Positions 15,363 to 24,274 of a stretch of DNA of 39,728 nucleotides are shown here, in pieces. The notes beneath the pieces are model-generated. The model did not search any database, had not been told where the DNA came from, and worked only from the letters and a program-made list of their open reading frames with translations. Origin of the DNA: Planctomycetota bacterium (GTDB taxonomy: Bacteria; Planctomycetota; Phycisphaerae; WQYP01); NCBI GenBank assembly GCA_021798635.1, contig JAJZGH010000007.1, positions 1 to 39,728 of the forward strand, read 5' to 3'. The position numbers were made by a program, and so were the translations under genes. Positions within the stretch are counted from its first letter, which is position 1. Every line of letters starts with the position of its first letter.

Positions 15363-17444
15363 CTATGCGCCCGGCCGGGGCCATTCATGTTTCACGATGT
15401 CGCCGGTCACGGACGCAAACTGAATACGACGAAACCGCGCCAGCGCCATGAGCGGAAAATACAGGCGATACAGATGATATTTCAGATAGAAAACCCTGGG
15501 AAAACCGGTTCCCGTAAACCACTGCTCATCCCAGTTGCCCTCAGGATTTTGCGCATCAATAAGCCAGCGGATGGCTTTCTGCACCGCCGGATCATCCACG
15601 CCGGAGGCCGCCAGCAATCCCATGGCCCCCCACGCCGTTTGTGATGCGGTACTGGGTCCACGGCCCTTGAGTTCCGGATTTTCATACGTCTGGCAGGATT
15701 CGCCCCAACTCCCATCAGGCTTTTGACATGAACGCAGCCAATCGGCAGCCCTGCGGATGAACCGCTGATCCATTTTCTCGCCGACAGCATTTAAGCCGGT
15801 AAGCACCTGCCAGGTGCCATAAATATAATTAACTCCCCACCGCCCAAACCAGCACCCTTCTTTTTCCTGCGTTTCTTTGAGAAAATTTACAGCTTGTCGG
15901 ACCGCAGGATGGTTATTGGCTATACCGCAATGCCCAAGACACTCCAGCGTGCGCCCGGCAATATCCGGGCAGGATGGATCCTGAATGGCGTTATGATCAG
16001 CAAAGGGAACATGTTCTAAAATCGGACGGTGCCGGGTGCGATCAAAGGCCGCCCAGCCCCCATCGTCATTCTGCATCGCCAGAAGCCAATTTACTCCGCG
16101 GGTTACTGCCGACTCCGCCGCTTTGCCGCCCAGGCGTTTCAGCGCCATGGTCACCATCGCGGTGTCATCCACATCGGGATAATGCGGATTATTAAATTCA
16201 AAATACCAGCCGCTGGGTTCACAGTCGGGGCAATTTTTCATCCAGTCGCTGCCCGTGCGGCATTCCTTGGAAAGCAGCCACTCCGCGGTCTTTTTGGCCA
16301 CAGAATCGTCCGGCTCCATACGTGTTTCCGCCAGCGCGTGCAGTGCGATACCGGTGTCCCACACTGGCGACCAGCAGGGCTGAATGCGGATGGTATCGCC
16401 TTCTTCGATAAACAGGTCACGTAAATCTTTTTGGGCTTTGAGCACCACAGGATGGTCGTCAGCATAGCCCAGGACGCGCAGGACAATAAGAATGTAGACC
16501 ATGGGCGGGAAAATGGCTCCCAGGCCGTCACAGCCCTCCATGTGTTCCAGCAACCACTTTTCCGCTTCGCGAATCGCCAGGGGCCGCAGCGGCGTGATGG
16601 CCGTTTTTTCATAGCGTTTCAGTGATAAATCCAGCAGCAGAAACATTTCCCGCCAGCTTCGCGGCAAGCCCTTCAACCGCCCCACCGTGCTGTTAGCCGC
16701 CTCTGAATCGTTAAAGAGTTCGGAAATGCCCTTTTCCATGGGTAATTTGCGTATTGGACGATAAGCACTGACGATTGCCAACGGCAAAATCATCGTGCGG
16801 CTCCACGCGGAAACGGCATATAAATTAAAATAAATCCATTTGGGTAAGAGGATAATTTCCGGCGGAATGCTGGGGCAGGCGTCGTAACTGATCTGTCCCA
16901 GAGCGGCGAGATAAAACTTGGAAAAGCTGTTGCATTGCTCAGCTCCGCCCAGATGCCGAATGACTTGGCGAGCCACTCGCATGTGCGGTGCCTCGGGGTC
17001 ATCGCCCATAAGTTTCAGGGCAAAATACCCCTTGACGGTACCGCTTAGGTCACTGTTGCCTCCCGGAAACAGACTCCAGCCGCCGTCGGCCTGCTGAATA
17101 CTGCGAAGATAATTTGCGATTTTCGGCAGCGAGGGGTCCAGTTCCTGGCTTAGAATAAACTTGAGCATGATGTATTCTGATTCGAGAATACTATCCCCCT
17201 GCAGTTCGCCAACCCAATAGCCTTCACGCTGCTGCTTGGCAAGCAAAGCTCCTGTAGCACGGTCAACGGCATTGTCCAACTCTTCCGATGTCAATTCCAT
17301 CGGATCGATCATCGTACTTAGGTCAGCCTGGGAAAGGGCTTCCAAGGCCTCCAGGGAGGGCTGGGGCGATGCCGCAATTTCGCGCAATACCGGCGGCCCA
17401 ACCACCACCGCCGAACGTGTTTGTCGACTATTTTGCAACTTCAT
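15363..17444 (-). CDS. shc: Squalene-hopene cyclase
   Basis: This is a membrane-associated class II triterpene cyclase converting squalene to hopene/hopanol, the committed step of hopanoid synthesis. The protein has 693 residues, normal for the family plus a 50-residue N-terminal extension. The catalytic acid motif is D424-V-D-D427 (PDVDDTAM); the middle Asp (D426) is the proton donor in the family. Several QW repeats are visible, for example QQREGYWVGEL near 75, QADGGWSLFPG near 120, QNDDGGWAAFD, QKPDGSWGES and QNPEGNWDEQW. WGVNYIYGTWQVL and GTGFPRVFYLKYHLYRLYFP at the C-terminus are family signatures. The start at 17444 is preceded only by a close AGAGG. Other hopanoid (hpn) genes are absent from the window. 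The gene is divergent from the c-di-GMP enzyme at 17678. Confidence 0.95.
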   Translation of the reverse strand: MKLQNSRQTRSAVVVGPPVLREIAASPQPSLEALEALSQADLSTMIDPMELTSEELDNAVDRATGALLAKQQREGYWVGELQGDSILESEYIMLKFILSQELDPSLPKIANYLRSIQQADGGWSLFPGGNSDLSGTVKGYFALKLMGDDPEAPHMRVARQVIRHLGGAEQCNSFSKFYLAALGQISYDACPSIPPEIILLPKWIYFNLYAVSAWSRTMILPLAIVSAYRPIRKLPMEKGISELFNDSEAANSTVGRLKGLPRSWREMFLLLDLSLKRYEKTAITPLRPLAIREAEKWLLEHMEGCDGLGAIFPPMVYILIVLRVLGYADDHPVVLKAQKDLRDLFIEEGDTIRIQPCWSPVWDTGIALHALAETRMEPDDSVAKKTAEWLLSKECRTGSDWMKNCPDCEPSGWYFEFNNPHYPDVDDTAMVTMALKRLGGKAAESAVTRGVNWLLAMQNDDGGWAAFDRTRHRPILEHVPFADHNAIQDPSCPDIAGRTLECLGHCGIANNHPAVRQAVNFLKETQEKEGCWFGRWGVNYIYGTWQVLTGLNAVGEKMDQRFIRRAADWLRSCQKPDGSWGESCQTYENPELKGRGPSTASQTAWGAMGLLAASGVDDPAVQKAIRWLIDAQNPEGNWDEQWFTGTGFPRVFYLKYHLYRLYFPLMALARFRRIQFASVTGDIVKHEWPRPGA

Positions 17445-17593
17445 CCTCTAATACTGCCGGTATCAGCCGGCCGGATACGGATAAATCCTTCCGCCAAAGA
17501 CCAAAACGTTAGCAGAACTTGCGCCTATCGGCAAGAGACACGTCTTCTCACATCTGTGGCCCGGCTGCGGGGAAAATGTTTGAGTTGAAGGGT

Positions 17594-17622
17594 TTGCGTT
17601 CCACAATCGTCAAAGGTAGTAT
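17594..17622 (+). promoter_or_regulatory. Weak candidate promoter of the c-di-GMP enzyme gene
   Basis: TTGCGT (17594-17599) and TAGTAT (17617-17622) are 17 bases apart and 55 bases upstream of the start codon at 17678. Both boxes are imperfect, so this is only a candidate. AAAGG at about 17666-17670 is a plausible ribosome binding site. Confidence 0.25.
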
Positions 17623-17677
17623 CCGTTTAACGTTGTTTTCGGAGGGCGGGAGCATCTTTTAACGTAAAGGTGCCAAC

Positions 17678-20600
17678 ATGGCCGGAAACCTGGCGGAGGT
17701 ATTGCATCTCGCCGATGCACAGCGGCACGCACCGCAGGAAAAGGAAGTGTTGCGCCGCCATGGTCTGCAACTTGCGCAACAAGCACCGGACCTGGCTGGA
17801 CTGCTATGGCAATGGCTGGCGGATAATTCTCAAAGTGCCAAATACATTAACCGCATGACGGAAGCCGAGGGGCAGCTCCTCCGATCGCAAATCGCCGAAC
17901 ATTTCAGCATGTTATGCCTGAGGGATTACGACGGCACTCGAGCGGATAATCAGATTGCATTGGGCGCGTTGCCGCAACGATTGGCTTTAAACGAGCAATG
18001 GATCAGCGATACCTACAAAGCATTGGGTAAATTTCTGGAACCGGTTCTGGAAAAGTTTCCTTCCCAGGACCGGGAGTTGCTCCGCAGCGCCCTGCACAAA
18101 CGATTGCAACTGGATGAAGGGTGCGCCCGGATTGGCTACCGGCAGGCCCAGCAGGAGAGTCTCCAGCGGCATGAAGCCCTTTACGAGGCCGTCCGATTTG
18201 CCAATCAGCTGCTGACACACCACACGGACGCTGCGCTACTTTTGGAAAGTATTGTCGATACATTGGCGCATCACCTTAAAGTCCCGCTGCTGGGAATTGG
18301 ATTTATCAATCCGCGCACCGGCCACATTCAAATACGCGCAGCCGCCGGGCCGGCCAAGGCCTATTTCAGCAATATCACGTTGTCCGCTTCCGATGCGGTG
18401 CCGGAAGGGCGCGGGCCGGGCGCACGGGCCTTAAATTCCAATAATGTTCTGCAGGTTGATAATTTTGCCGAGGATCCAACCTTTGATCCCTGGAGAATTC
18501 AGGCCGGTCGATTTGGTCTGACGGGCAGTATTACCGCACCGTTTAAAACCCGGCGCGGACAACATGGATTTCTCAGTATGTACCGCACGGCCGAAATCCC
18601 GTTTCCCCAAGGGGCTGCCAAACTGCTGCATCAGTTGGCCCGGGACATCGGCGGCGCGCTGGACCGCATTCATGCGCAGAGAGAATTGCGGCGGCTACAT
18701 GCATACGAAGACGCACTGGAAGAAATTAACCAGATGCTGCTGAAAAATCCCGCGCCTGCGGCGATTTTCCGGCTGCTGGTGGAGACCATCGTAGCGCATA
18801 CCGACGCACCGATTGCCTACGTGCGGCTTATTGATCCGCGCACCGAGCTTGCCGAAATCGTCAGTCACTGCGGCAAAGCCGCCGAACGGATGCTGCAAAC
18901 CCAATGGTCGATAGATCTTAAGGGTCCTATGGGTAACGGCGTGACAGGCAAGGTGTATCGGACCGGCAGGGAATATGTCGTACCGGATGCCTTGGCACAC
19001 GCGGATTTTGCGATCTGGCGGGATTTTTTGAAGGGCCTGAAGCTGCGCGGGGCGGCAGGTTTTCCAATTGGGGAAAAAGATAAAAAGCCCGAAGCGGTAC
19101 TTTTTGTCGGAAGTCGACAGTCCAGCTACTTCAGCCGCCCTATTTTAAAACTTCTTAGGCGATTGGCGGGCAACGCTTCTCTGGCGCTTTCCAGCTACCG
19201 CCAGCGCGAACGCTTGGAATATTTAAGTATTCATGACTCGCTTACCGACTTGCCCAACCGCGGCTATTTTGAGCACGCCATTATGGAATCTCTTGGCCGG
19301 GCGGATCGGTATAATCGACAAATGGCGATTGGTATTCTGGATATTGACGGGTTTAAAGAAATTAACGATACGCTTGGACATGCCGCGGGGGATGATCTGT
19401 TGCGCGTGGTTTCCCATCGCCTGGCGACCACCATGCGAAAGGGCGATGTGGTAGCACGCATCGGCGGAGACGAATTCGGCCTGATTTTAAGCATGGAAGA
19501 CGGTGCTGATTTAGGCATAGCGGCCGAGCGGCTGCTGCAGGTGCTTGATGAGCCGGTGAATTGGCAGGGCCAGAATATCACCGTCAACGCGCGGATGGGA
19601 TTCACCGTTTATCCCATTGACAATTCGGATCGGGAAACATTGCTGCGGCACGCCGATGCAGTTTTATATTCCGCGAAAGAGGGGAACGTCCGTTTTGAAG
19701 TGTTCCAGAGCGCCATCGCCGAAAAAGTTGAACAGCGCTTTCATGCCCGACAGAATTTTCCCGCCGCCGTGAAAGATGGCAAAATACAATTTTTCCTCCA
19801 GCCACAGGCCAATATGCGGCACGGAAAACTTGACGGTCTGGAGATGCTGGCACGCTGGCGGGAGGGCGATAAATGGCTCTCCCCGGCCACCTTTATGCCG
19901 GTGATTGAAAATGATCCGGCTCTGATTTGTCTGCTGGGAAGTCTGGTGATCAAAGAGGCCGTGGGGCTGCGCCGGCGTTTGCTGGCGCAAGCACTGGATT
20001 TGCGCATCAGCGTGAATATCGGATCGCGGCATCTGCTGCATCCCAATTTTCTGAAGGATTTGGATGCGGCTTTAGCCGACTGTACGGATCCATCCTTTCT
20101 TACTCTGGAAATTACCGAAGTCACGGCCCTGACGGATATGCCCTTGGCAGTCCAGCGGCTTGAGGCGATTAACCTGCGTCACGTTTCCACCAGCCTCGAT
20201 GACTTTGGAACCGGCCATGCCTCGTTATTGTACGCCGCCTCCCTGCCGGTGAAGGAACTCAAGCTCGGACAGGAATTCATGCGTGGATTATTAGTCAAAA
20301 ACGCCCACGCCTCCGTGACTATGGCGGCCTTGCAATTTGCGGAACTTTCCAACACCCGCTTGATTGCCGAGGGAGTTGAGACGCCTGAGCAACTGGCGTA
20401 TTGGCTGCGACTCGGCGGTGAAAATATCCAGGGATATTTCTTAGCCCGCCCCATGGAAGAAGAGCGGTTTATGGCTTGGGCTGCGAGCTTAAAGCTCCCA
20501 CCGCAACCCTCGCCGCCGCGCTACGCCTCGCCGGACCTGCAACTGTTGTCGCGGCATGTATCGGTTACTGAGCGACTCATGAGGCTGCGTGAAATGCGGA

Positions 20601-20860
20601 CCGCTGGAATCCCCGATCCGTTGCCCATGGACGTTCCGCCGCTTGAGAGTTGCCCAACCGGACTGTGGATTCAGCAGCGCCGGGCTGCGTATGGCCATCT
20701 GCCGGAGTTTACAGCCATGGACAAAGCCCACCTGCAACGCCATGAGCTTTTAGCCCCCATTCATCATGACACGTCGCTGGAACTGCTTGAAGAATGGGGT
20801 CAAGTCATACAAACCCTGATCCTGGCCATCGACCAGGAATTGGTCCGCAGGACTTGTTGA
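17678..20860 (+). CDS. Multi-sensor diguanylate cyclase / phosphodiesterase (globin-like, GAF, GAF, GGDEF, EAL, CZB-like)
   Basis: This 1060-residue cytoplasmic protein is predicted to make and/or degrade c-di-GMP. Domain order: a globin-coupled-sensor-like helical region (about 15-135); GAF (about 175-325); GAF (about 345-505); GGDEF (about 520-680); EAL-like (about 700-940); and a C-terminal CZB-like zinc-binding domain (about 955-1055). Aligned by eye with DosC, the globin-like part has Pro99 where the haem-ligating His should be. GGDEF is intact (596-600) with a standard inhibitory I-site, RKGD (587-590). The EAL motif is EML (722-724). DDFGTG (841-846), K862 and AEGVET are kept, but the Asp two residues after K862 is Gly864. 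H960, C992, H1018 and H1022 match the spacing of the zinc ligands of DgcZ. There is no membrane segment. Which activity dominates cannot be told from sequence. Confidence 0.85.
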   Translation: MAGNLAEVLHLADAQRHAPQEKEVLRRHGLQLAQQAPDLAGLLWQWLADNSQSAKYINRMTEAEGQLLRSQIAEHFSMLCLRDYDGTRADNQIALGALPQRLALNEQWISDTYKALGKFLEPVLEKFPSQDRELLRSALHKRLQLDEGCARIGYRQAQQESLQRHEALYEAVRFANQLLTHHTDAALLLESIVDTLAHHLKVPLLGIGFINPRTGHIQIRAAAGPAKAYFSNITLSASDAVPEGRGPGARALNSNNVLQVDNFAEDPTFDPWRIQAGRFGLTGSITAPFKTRRGQHGFLSMYRTAEIPFPQGAAKLLHQLARDIGGALDRIHAQRELRRLHAYEDALEEINQMLLKNPAPAAIFRLLVETIVAHTDAPIAYVRLIDPRTELAEIVSHCGKAAERMLQTQWSIDLKGPMGNGVTGKVYRTGREYVVPDALAHADFAIWRDFLKGLKLRGAAGFPIGEKDKKPEAVLFVGSRQSSYFSRPILKLLRRLAGNASLALSSYRQRERLEYLSIHDSLTDLPNRGYFEHAIMESLGRADRYNRQMAIGILDIDGFKEINDTLGHAAGDDLLRVVSHRLATTMRKGDVVARIGGDEFGLILSMEDGADLGIAAERLLQVLDEPVNWQGQNITVNARMGFTVYPIDNSDRETLLRHADAVLYSAKEGNVRFEVFQSAIAEKVEQRFHARQNFPAAVKDGKIQFFLQPQANMRHGKLDGLEMLARWREGDKWLSPATFMPVIENDPALICLLGSLVIKEAVGLRRRLLAQALDLRISVNIGSRHLLHPNFLKDLDAALADCTDPSFLTLEITEVTALTDMPLAVQRLEAINLRHVSTSLDDFGTGHASLLYAASLPVKELKLGQEFMRGLLVKNAHASVTMAALQFAELSNTRLIAEGVETPEQLAYWLRLGGENIQGYFLARPMEEERFMAWAASLKLPPQPSPPRYASPDLQLLSRHVSVTERLMRLREMRTAGIPDPLPMDVPPLESCPTGLWIQQRRAAYGHLPEFTAMDKAHLQRHELLAPIHHDTSLELLEEWGQVIQTLILAIDQELVRRTC

Positions 20861-21177
20861 ATCTTACCGGCCGGTGCAGGCAAGATGTCTGCGTTACACG
20901 CTGGCACTTCCGCATCGGCTGATTTGGTGGGCAGGCTCTGGATTTCCAGCGAATAACTGTCATGGCCCCAAGCTTGCTTCTTGAGAAACGCCTTGAAAAT
21001 TTTCTTGTGCGTCAGATTTTCACATTGCCTGGCATCGCCGCCTTGCGGCGAATGATATTAGCGCGCCGCGTCTTCATGGAGTACGCATTGCTTGGGGCCA
21101 ACTTTTCAAATGTGCTATAAATGCGTACTATATGTCCTGGAATTGGTCTGTGAACCACAGAATGTGGAGAATGCTGT
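20861..21177. other. Intergenic region between the c-di-GMP enzyme gene and nuoI
   Basis: No gene is supported in this 317-base stretch. TCGCCGC (21035-21041) and GCGGCGA (21045-21051) form a perfect 7-base hairpin with a CTT loop, but without a T-tract. The end of the region holds the nuoI promoter candidate. A minus-strand stretch around 20900-21020 has a protein-like composition but no family I recognise and no start signal. Confidence 0.4.
21092..21121 (+). promoter_or_regulatory. Candidate promoter of the nuoI-like gene
   Basis: TTGGGG (21092-21097) and TATAAA (21116-21121) are 18 bases apart. Transcription would start near 21128, giving a 50-base leader with GGAG 8 bases before the ATG at 21178. 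Confidence 0.4.
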
Positions 21178-21717
21178 ATGAAGCTTGAAGATGTCATCGA
21201 ATTGCACCCGCCGGAACTTAAAGCTTCCGAAAATATCTTTTTACCCGCCGTGCTTTCCGGCTTGGGAAGCACCCTGGTGCATCTGTTTAGATCAGTCAGC
21301 GGTGATGTACGCACCATGCAGTACCCCGAAGAACGCCGGGAAGATAAACCCGTTCTGGAGCAAGGCATGGATGTGCAGCGCTATCGCGGGGTACATCGGC
21401 TTAACCGCGATGAGCAAAATCGGGTTAAATGCGTGGCCTGTTACATGTGTGCTACAGCCTGCCCGGCCCATTGCATTCATATTGTCGGAGATGCCGCCCC
21501 GGATTCCTGGCCGGACCGCGAAAAATATCCCATTAAATTTGATATTGATGAGTTGCGCTGCATCTATTGCGGGATGTGTGAGGAAGCCTGCCCGGTCGAT
21601 GCCATTGAATTGACGTATGAATACGACATTGTCGGCCTGACGCGCGAAGAGATGGTTTTTGACAAACAAAAACTCCTGGCGATTTACGACCAGACCATTA
21701 AACGCAAGCCAATGTAA
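21178..21717 (+). CDS. nuoI: NuoI-like 2[4Fe-4S] subunit of NADH-quinone oxidoreductase
   Basis: This 179-residue protein fits complex I subunit I, the peripheral-arm ferredoxin that passes electrons toward the quinone site. Two four-cysteine clusters are present: C85, C88, C91 followed by C95-P, and C128, C131, C134 followed by C138-P. Between them are the usual AHCIHIVGD and KYPIKFDIDELRCIYC segments. An N-terminal stretch (about 20-55) is amphipathic and could lie on the membrane. The C-terminal LTYEYDI and REEMVFDK match NuoI. The other nuo genes are not adjacent and the gene has its own promoter candidate. It is therefore either a displaced nuoI, as in genomes with split complex I operons, or a related ferredoxin of another complex. 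GGAG upstream supports the ATG at 21178. Confidence 0.85.
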   Translation: MKLEDVIELHPPELKASENIFLPAVLSGLGSTLVHLFRSVSGDVRTMQYPEERREDKPVLEQGMDVQRYRGVHRLNRDEQNRVKCVACYMCATACPAHCIHIVGDAAPDSWPDREKYPIKFDIDELRCIYCGMCEEACPVDAIELTYEYDIVGLTREEMVFDKQKLLAIYDQTIKRKPM

Positions 21718-21955
21718 AATATATATTTTGATTTACGAATAATGCATTGTTATCGGGCATTAATTTCTCGTAAATTGCCCTCGCCGCTCCCACGAGCTTT
21801 GGTTGCTCCCCCGCTGCGGGTAGAATACAGGGTTGAAATTGCTACGCGCAGGGTAACGCGTGAGGCGAGTTCGGACCGGGGACAGGTACCGCGTGACGGT
21901 AAGGTCATGATTATTTAGCTATGAGGCGGCGGCGCGGGGCCGCCCGCAAAGATAT

Positions 21956-24265
21956 ATGTGGTTTGAAAAAAAAAGTTTGCGTCGTCTGGCAGTAGCCGAA
22001 GACGCCTCCCCACGGCAGCGATTCTGGAAAGATGTTACTTGGCCCCAGTGGACATTCATCATTCTTACCGCGCTGTGCTTTGCGGTGCTGCTGGTACTGG
22101 AATTGATACCCAATACCAAGCCGGTCTGGCTTGGCACGAAAGCTCCGGCGACCATTTTATCGCCTGTGACCTTCAGTATTCCGGATCATGCCGAATTCAA
22201 AGCCCTGCGCCTGCAAGCCCGCCTTCATACCAATCCGGTGCTTAAGCTTAATGACCAAGGCAAGCTTCTGGAGATTATCGGCACAGAGCTTAACAGCCTG
22301 CCATATGATGTTGCGGCTCTAAACTCACCGATTAACCTTTCTGAACCCTTGCGTACCCGATTTCCGCGCCTGACTGCCAATGCCTTGAAATACCTGCACC
22401 GTATTATCCAGGACAATGAATTTCCGCAGTATTCCGGGCAGATCAAATTATTAGTCACTGAACTCAAGCAGCGCCCGGTGATTGATCAGAAAACGTTGGA
22501 AGCCATTGCGCGAACTCCTGCTGTTAATATCATCGTGCGCACGACAAATAACAACAAAGTCCGGCAAACCAGAATAAAACTCAATGAACTGGGTGTATTG
22601 GATGCTCGCGGCCAGGGGTTCCGGCCGATGGTGGAGCGATGTCTGCCTGAACCCTTATGGAATACTGTTTCCGCTTTTCTGGCGGCCAGGAAAACGCCCA
22701 CGTTTATTCTGGATCGCGCCGCCATGGCCCAGTTGGCCTCCGCTAACCAGGCGGCCATTACCATGCCACAACGGGTTTTTCATCGAGGCGAGGTGCTGGT
22801 TCATGCGGGGGAAATTATCACCCCGGGAATTCGTATGAACCTGCACGTGGCATACAGTGTGTGGCACCAGCATCTGGCCAAGCGACATCCCTGGGCATTA
22901 TGGGAGCACCTGCTGGGGCTTTATATGCTCACGGGCGTACTGTGCGTTATCGGGGCTATTTATATTGGATACCGCGTACGGGAACCCGGCTTTCGCAGAG
23001 CGCCGGCCCCCGCGATCTTACTGCTGACGTGTGCTGCGGCGGCCAAGATTGCGCTGGTGGCGGGGCTGGCGGGTTGGATTTATCTGCTGGGCATGGCACC
23101 GATTTTACTGGCGGCGCTGATTTTCGTGATCGCCTATGATCAGCGATTTGCCATGGGCATCTCAGCGCTTAACGCGCTATTGGTAACGGTGGTGGCCGGG
23201 CAGGACTTATGTTTCTTTATCGCGGCGTTTGCCACGTCCGCCATTCTCATTTTTTGCCTCAGCGAAATCCGCACCCGCACGCAACTTATTCGTGTGGGTC
23301 TGCTGGCCGCACTGGTCGCGGGGGCGACGGTTCTGGGATTTGGCTTTTCACGTACGCCACTGACCCAGGCGGTTCCTCTGGATTGGCTCTATGCGGCGCG
23401 GCAACCCGGAACAGGGATTTTAATAGACCAGGCCATCTGTGCGGCCAGCGCGGTTTTCGCCGCCATCTTTATCATGCTCGGTTTGCTGCATTTCGTGGAA
23501 AAGGTTTTCGGTTTGATTACGGCGATGACCCTGCTGGAACTTTCTGATACCAATCAACCGCTCCTGCGCCGCCTGGCCATGGAAGCGCCGGGCACGTTCA
23601 GTCATTCGCTGGTGCTGGGCTCCATGGCTGAAGCCGCAGCACGGGAACTGGGTGCCAACAGCCTGTTGTGCCGCGTGGGAGCCTACTACCACGACATTGG
23701 AAAGCTTCTTAAACCCGGATATTTCATGGAGAATATGAACGCCGGCCAGAACCGTCACGAAAAACTCTCTCCGGCCATGAGTCTGTTAATTGTGGTGGGC
23801 CACGTGAAGGACGGTTTAGAACTGGCGCGGGAATATCGCCTGCCGCTGGCCGTGCGGGATTTTATCGCCGAACATCATGGCACAACCATCGTTGAATATT
23901 TCCTTCACGCCGCCCGTGAAAAGCAGGCGCGCGAAGCCCTTACCGGCGGCCTGGCTTCGCAGGTGCATGATACCGAATTCCGTTATCCTGGCCCCAAACC
24001 ACGCTGCAAGGAGACGGCCATACTGATGATCTGCGATGGCTCGGAAGGAATGATCCGCTCCATGCCGGAACCCACGGCTGCAAAAATCGAGGGCGCGGTG
24101 CATCAGATGATCACCAAACGCCTCATGGACGGCCAATTTGACCAGTGCAACATCACGCTTTCAGAACTGACGATCATTGAACAATCTCTGGTGCGCACTC
24201 TGGTAGGAGCTTATCATGGTCGCATGCCGTATCCCAAGACGCTCGCCATTTCCCGGCCGGCGTAA
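21956..24265 (+). CDS. pgpH: 7TM-HD family phosphohydrolase (PgpH-type c-di-AMP phosphodiesterase)
   Basis: This membrane HD-domain hydrolase of 769 residues resembles PgpH, which hydrolyses c-di-AMP to pApA in Firmicutes. Layout: a short cytoplasmic start, one TM helix (about 32-50), an extracytoplasmic 7TMR-HDED-like domain (about 55-310, with a typical RVFHRGEVLVHAGEIIT segment), a bundle of TM helices (about 312-520), then a cytoplasmic HD domain. The HD motif is H579-D580 in YYHDIGKL, preceded by GTFSHSLVLG, which supplies another metal ligand, and followed by AEHHGTT. The stop codon overlaps the Shine-Dalgarno of ybeY, so the two are cotranscribed; pgpH next to ybeY is a widely conserved order. 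The start at 21956 has no clear ribosome binding site. The c-di-AMP cyclase is not in the window. Confidence 0.9.
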   Translation: MWFEKKSLRRLAVAEDASPRQRFWKDVTWPQWTFIILTALCFAVLLVLELIPNTKPVWLGTKAPATILSPVTFSIPDHAEFKALRLQARLHTNPVLKLNDQGKLLEIIGTELNSLPYDVAALNSPINLSEPLRTRFPRLTANALKYLHRIIQDNEFPQYSGQIKLLVTELKQRPVIDQKTLEAIARTPAVNIIVRTTNNNKVRQTRIKLNELGVLDARGQGFRPMVERCLPEPLWNTVSAFLAARKTPTFILDRAAMAQLASANQAAITMPQRVFHRGEVLVHAGEIITPGIRMNLHVAYSVWHQHLAKRHPWALWEHLLGLYMLTGVLCVIGAIYIGYRVREPGFRRAPAPAILLLTCAAAAKIALVAGLAGWIYLLGMAPILLAALIFVIAYDQRFAMGISALNALLVTVVAGQDLCFFIAAFATSAILIFCLSEIRTRTQLIRVGLLAALVAGATVLGFGFSRTPLTQAVPLDWLYAARQPGTGILIDQAICAASAVFAAIFIMLGLLHFVEKVFGLITAMTLLELSDTNQPLLRRLAMEAPGTFSHSLVLGSMAEAAARELGANSLLCRVGAYYHDIGKLLKPGYFMENMNAGQNRHEKLSPAMSLLIVVGHVKDGLELAREYRLPLAVRDFIAEHHGTTIVEYFLHAAREKQAREALTGGLASQVHDTEFRYPGPKPRCKETAILMICDGSEGMIRSMPEPTAAKIEGAVHQMITKRLMDGQFDQCNITLSELTIIEQSLVRTLVGAYHGRMPYPKTLAISRPA

Positions 24266-24274
24266 GGAGGCGTC

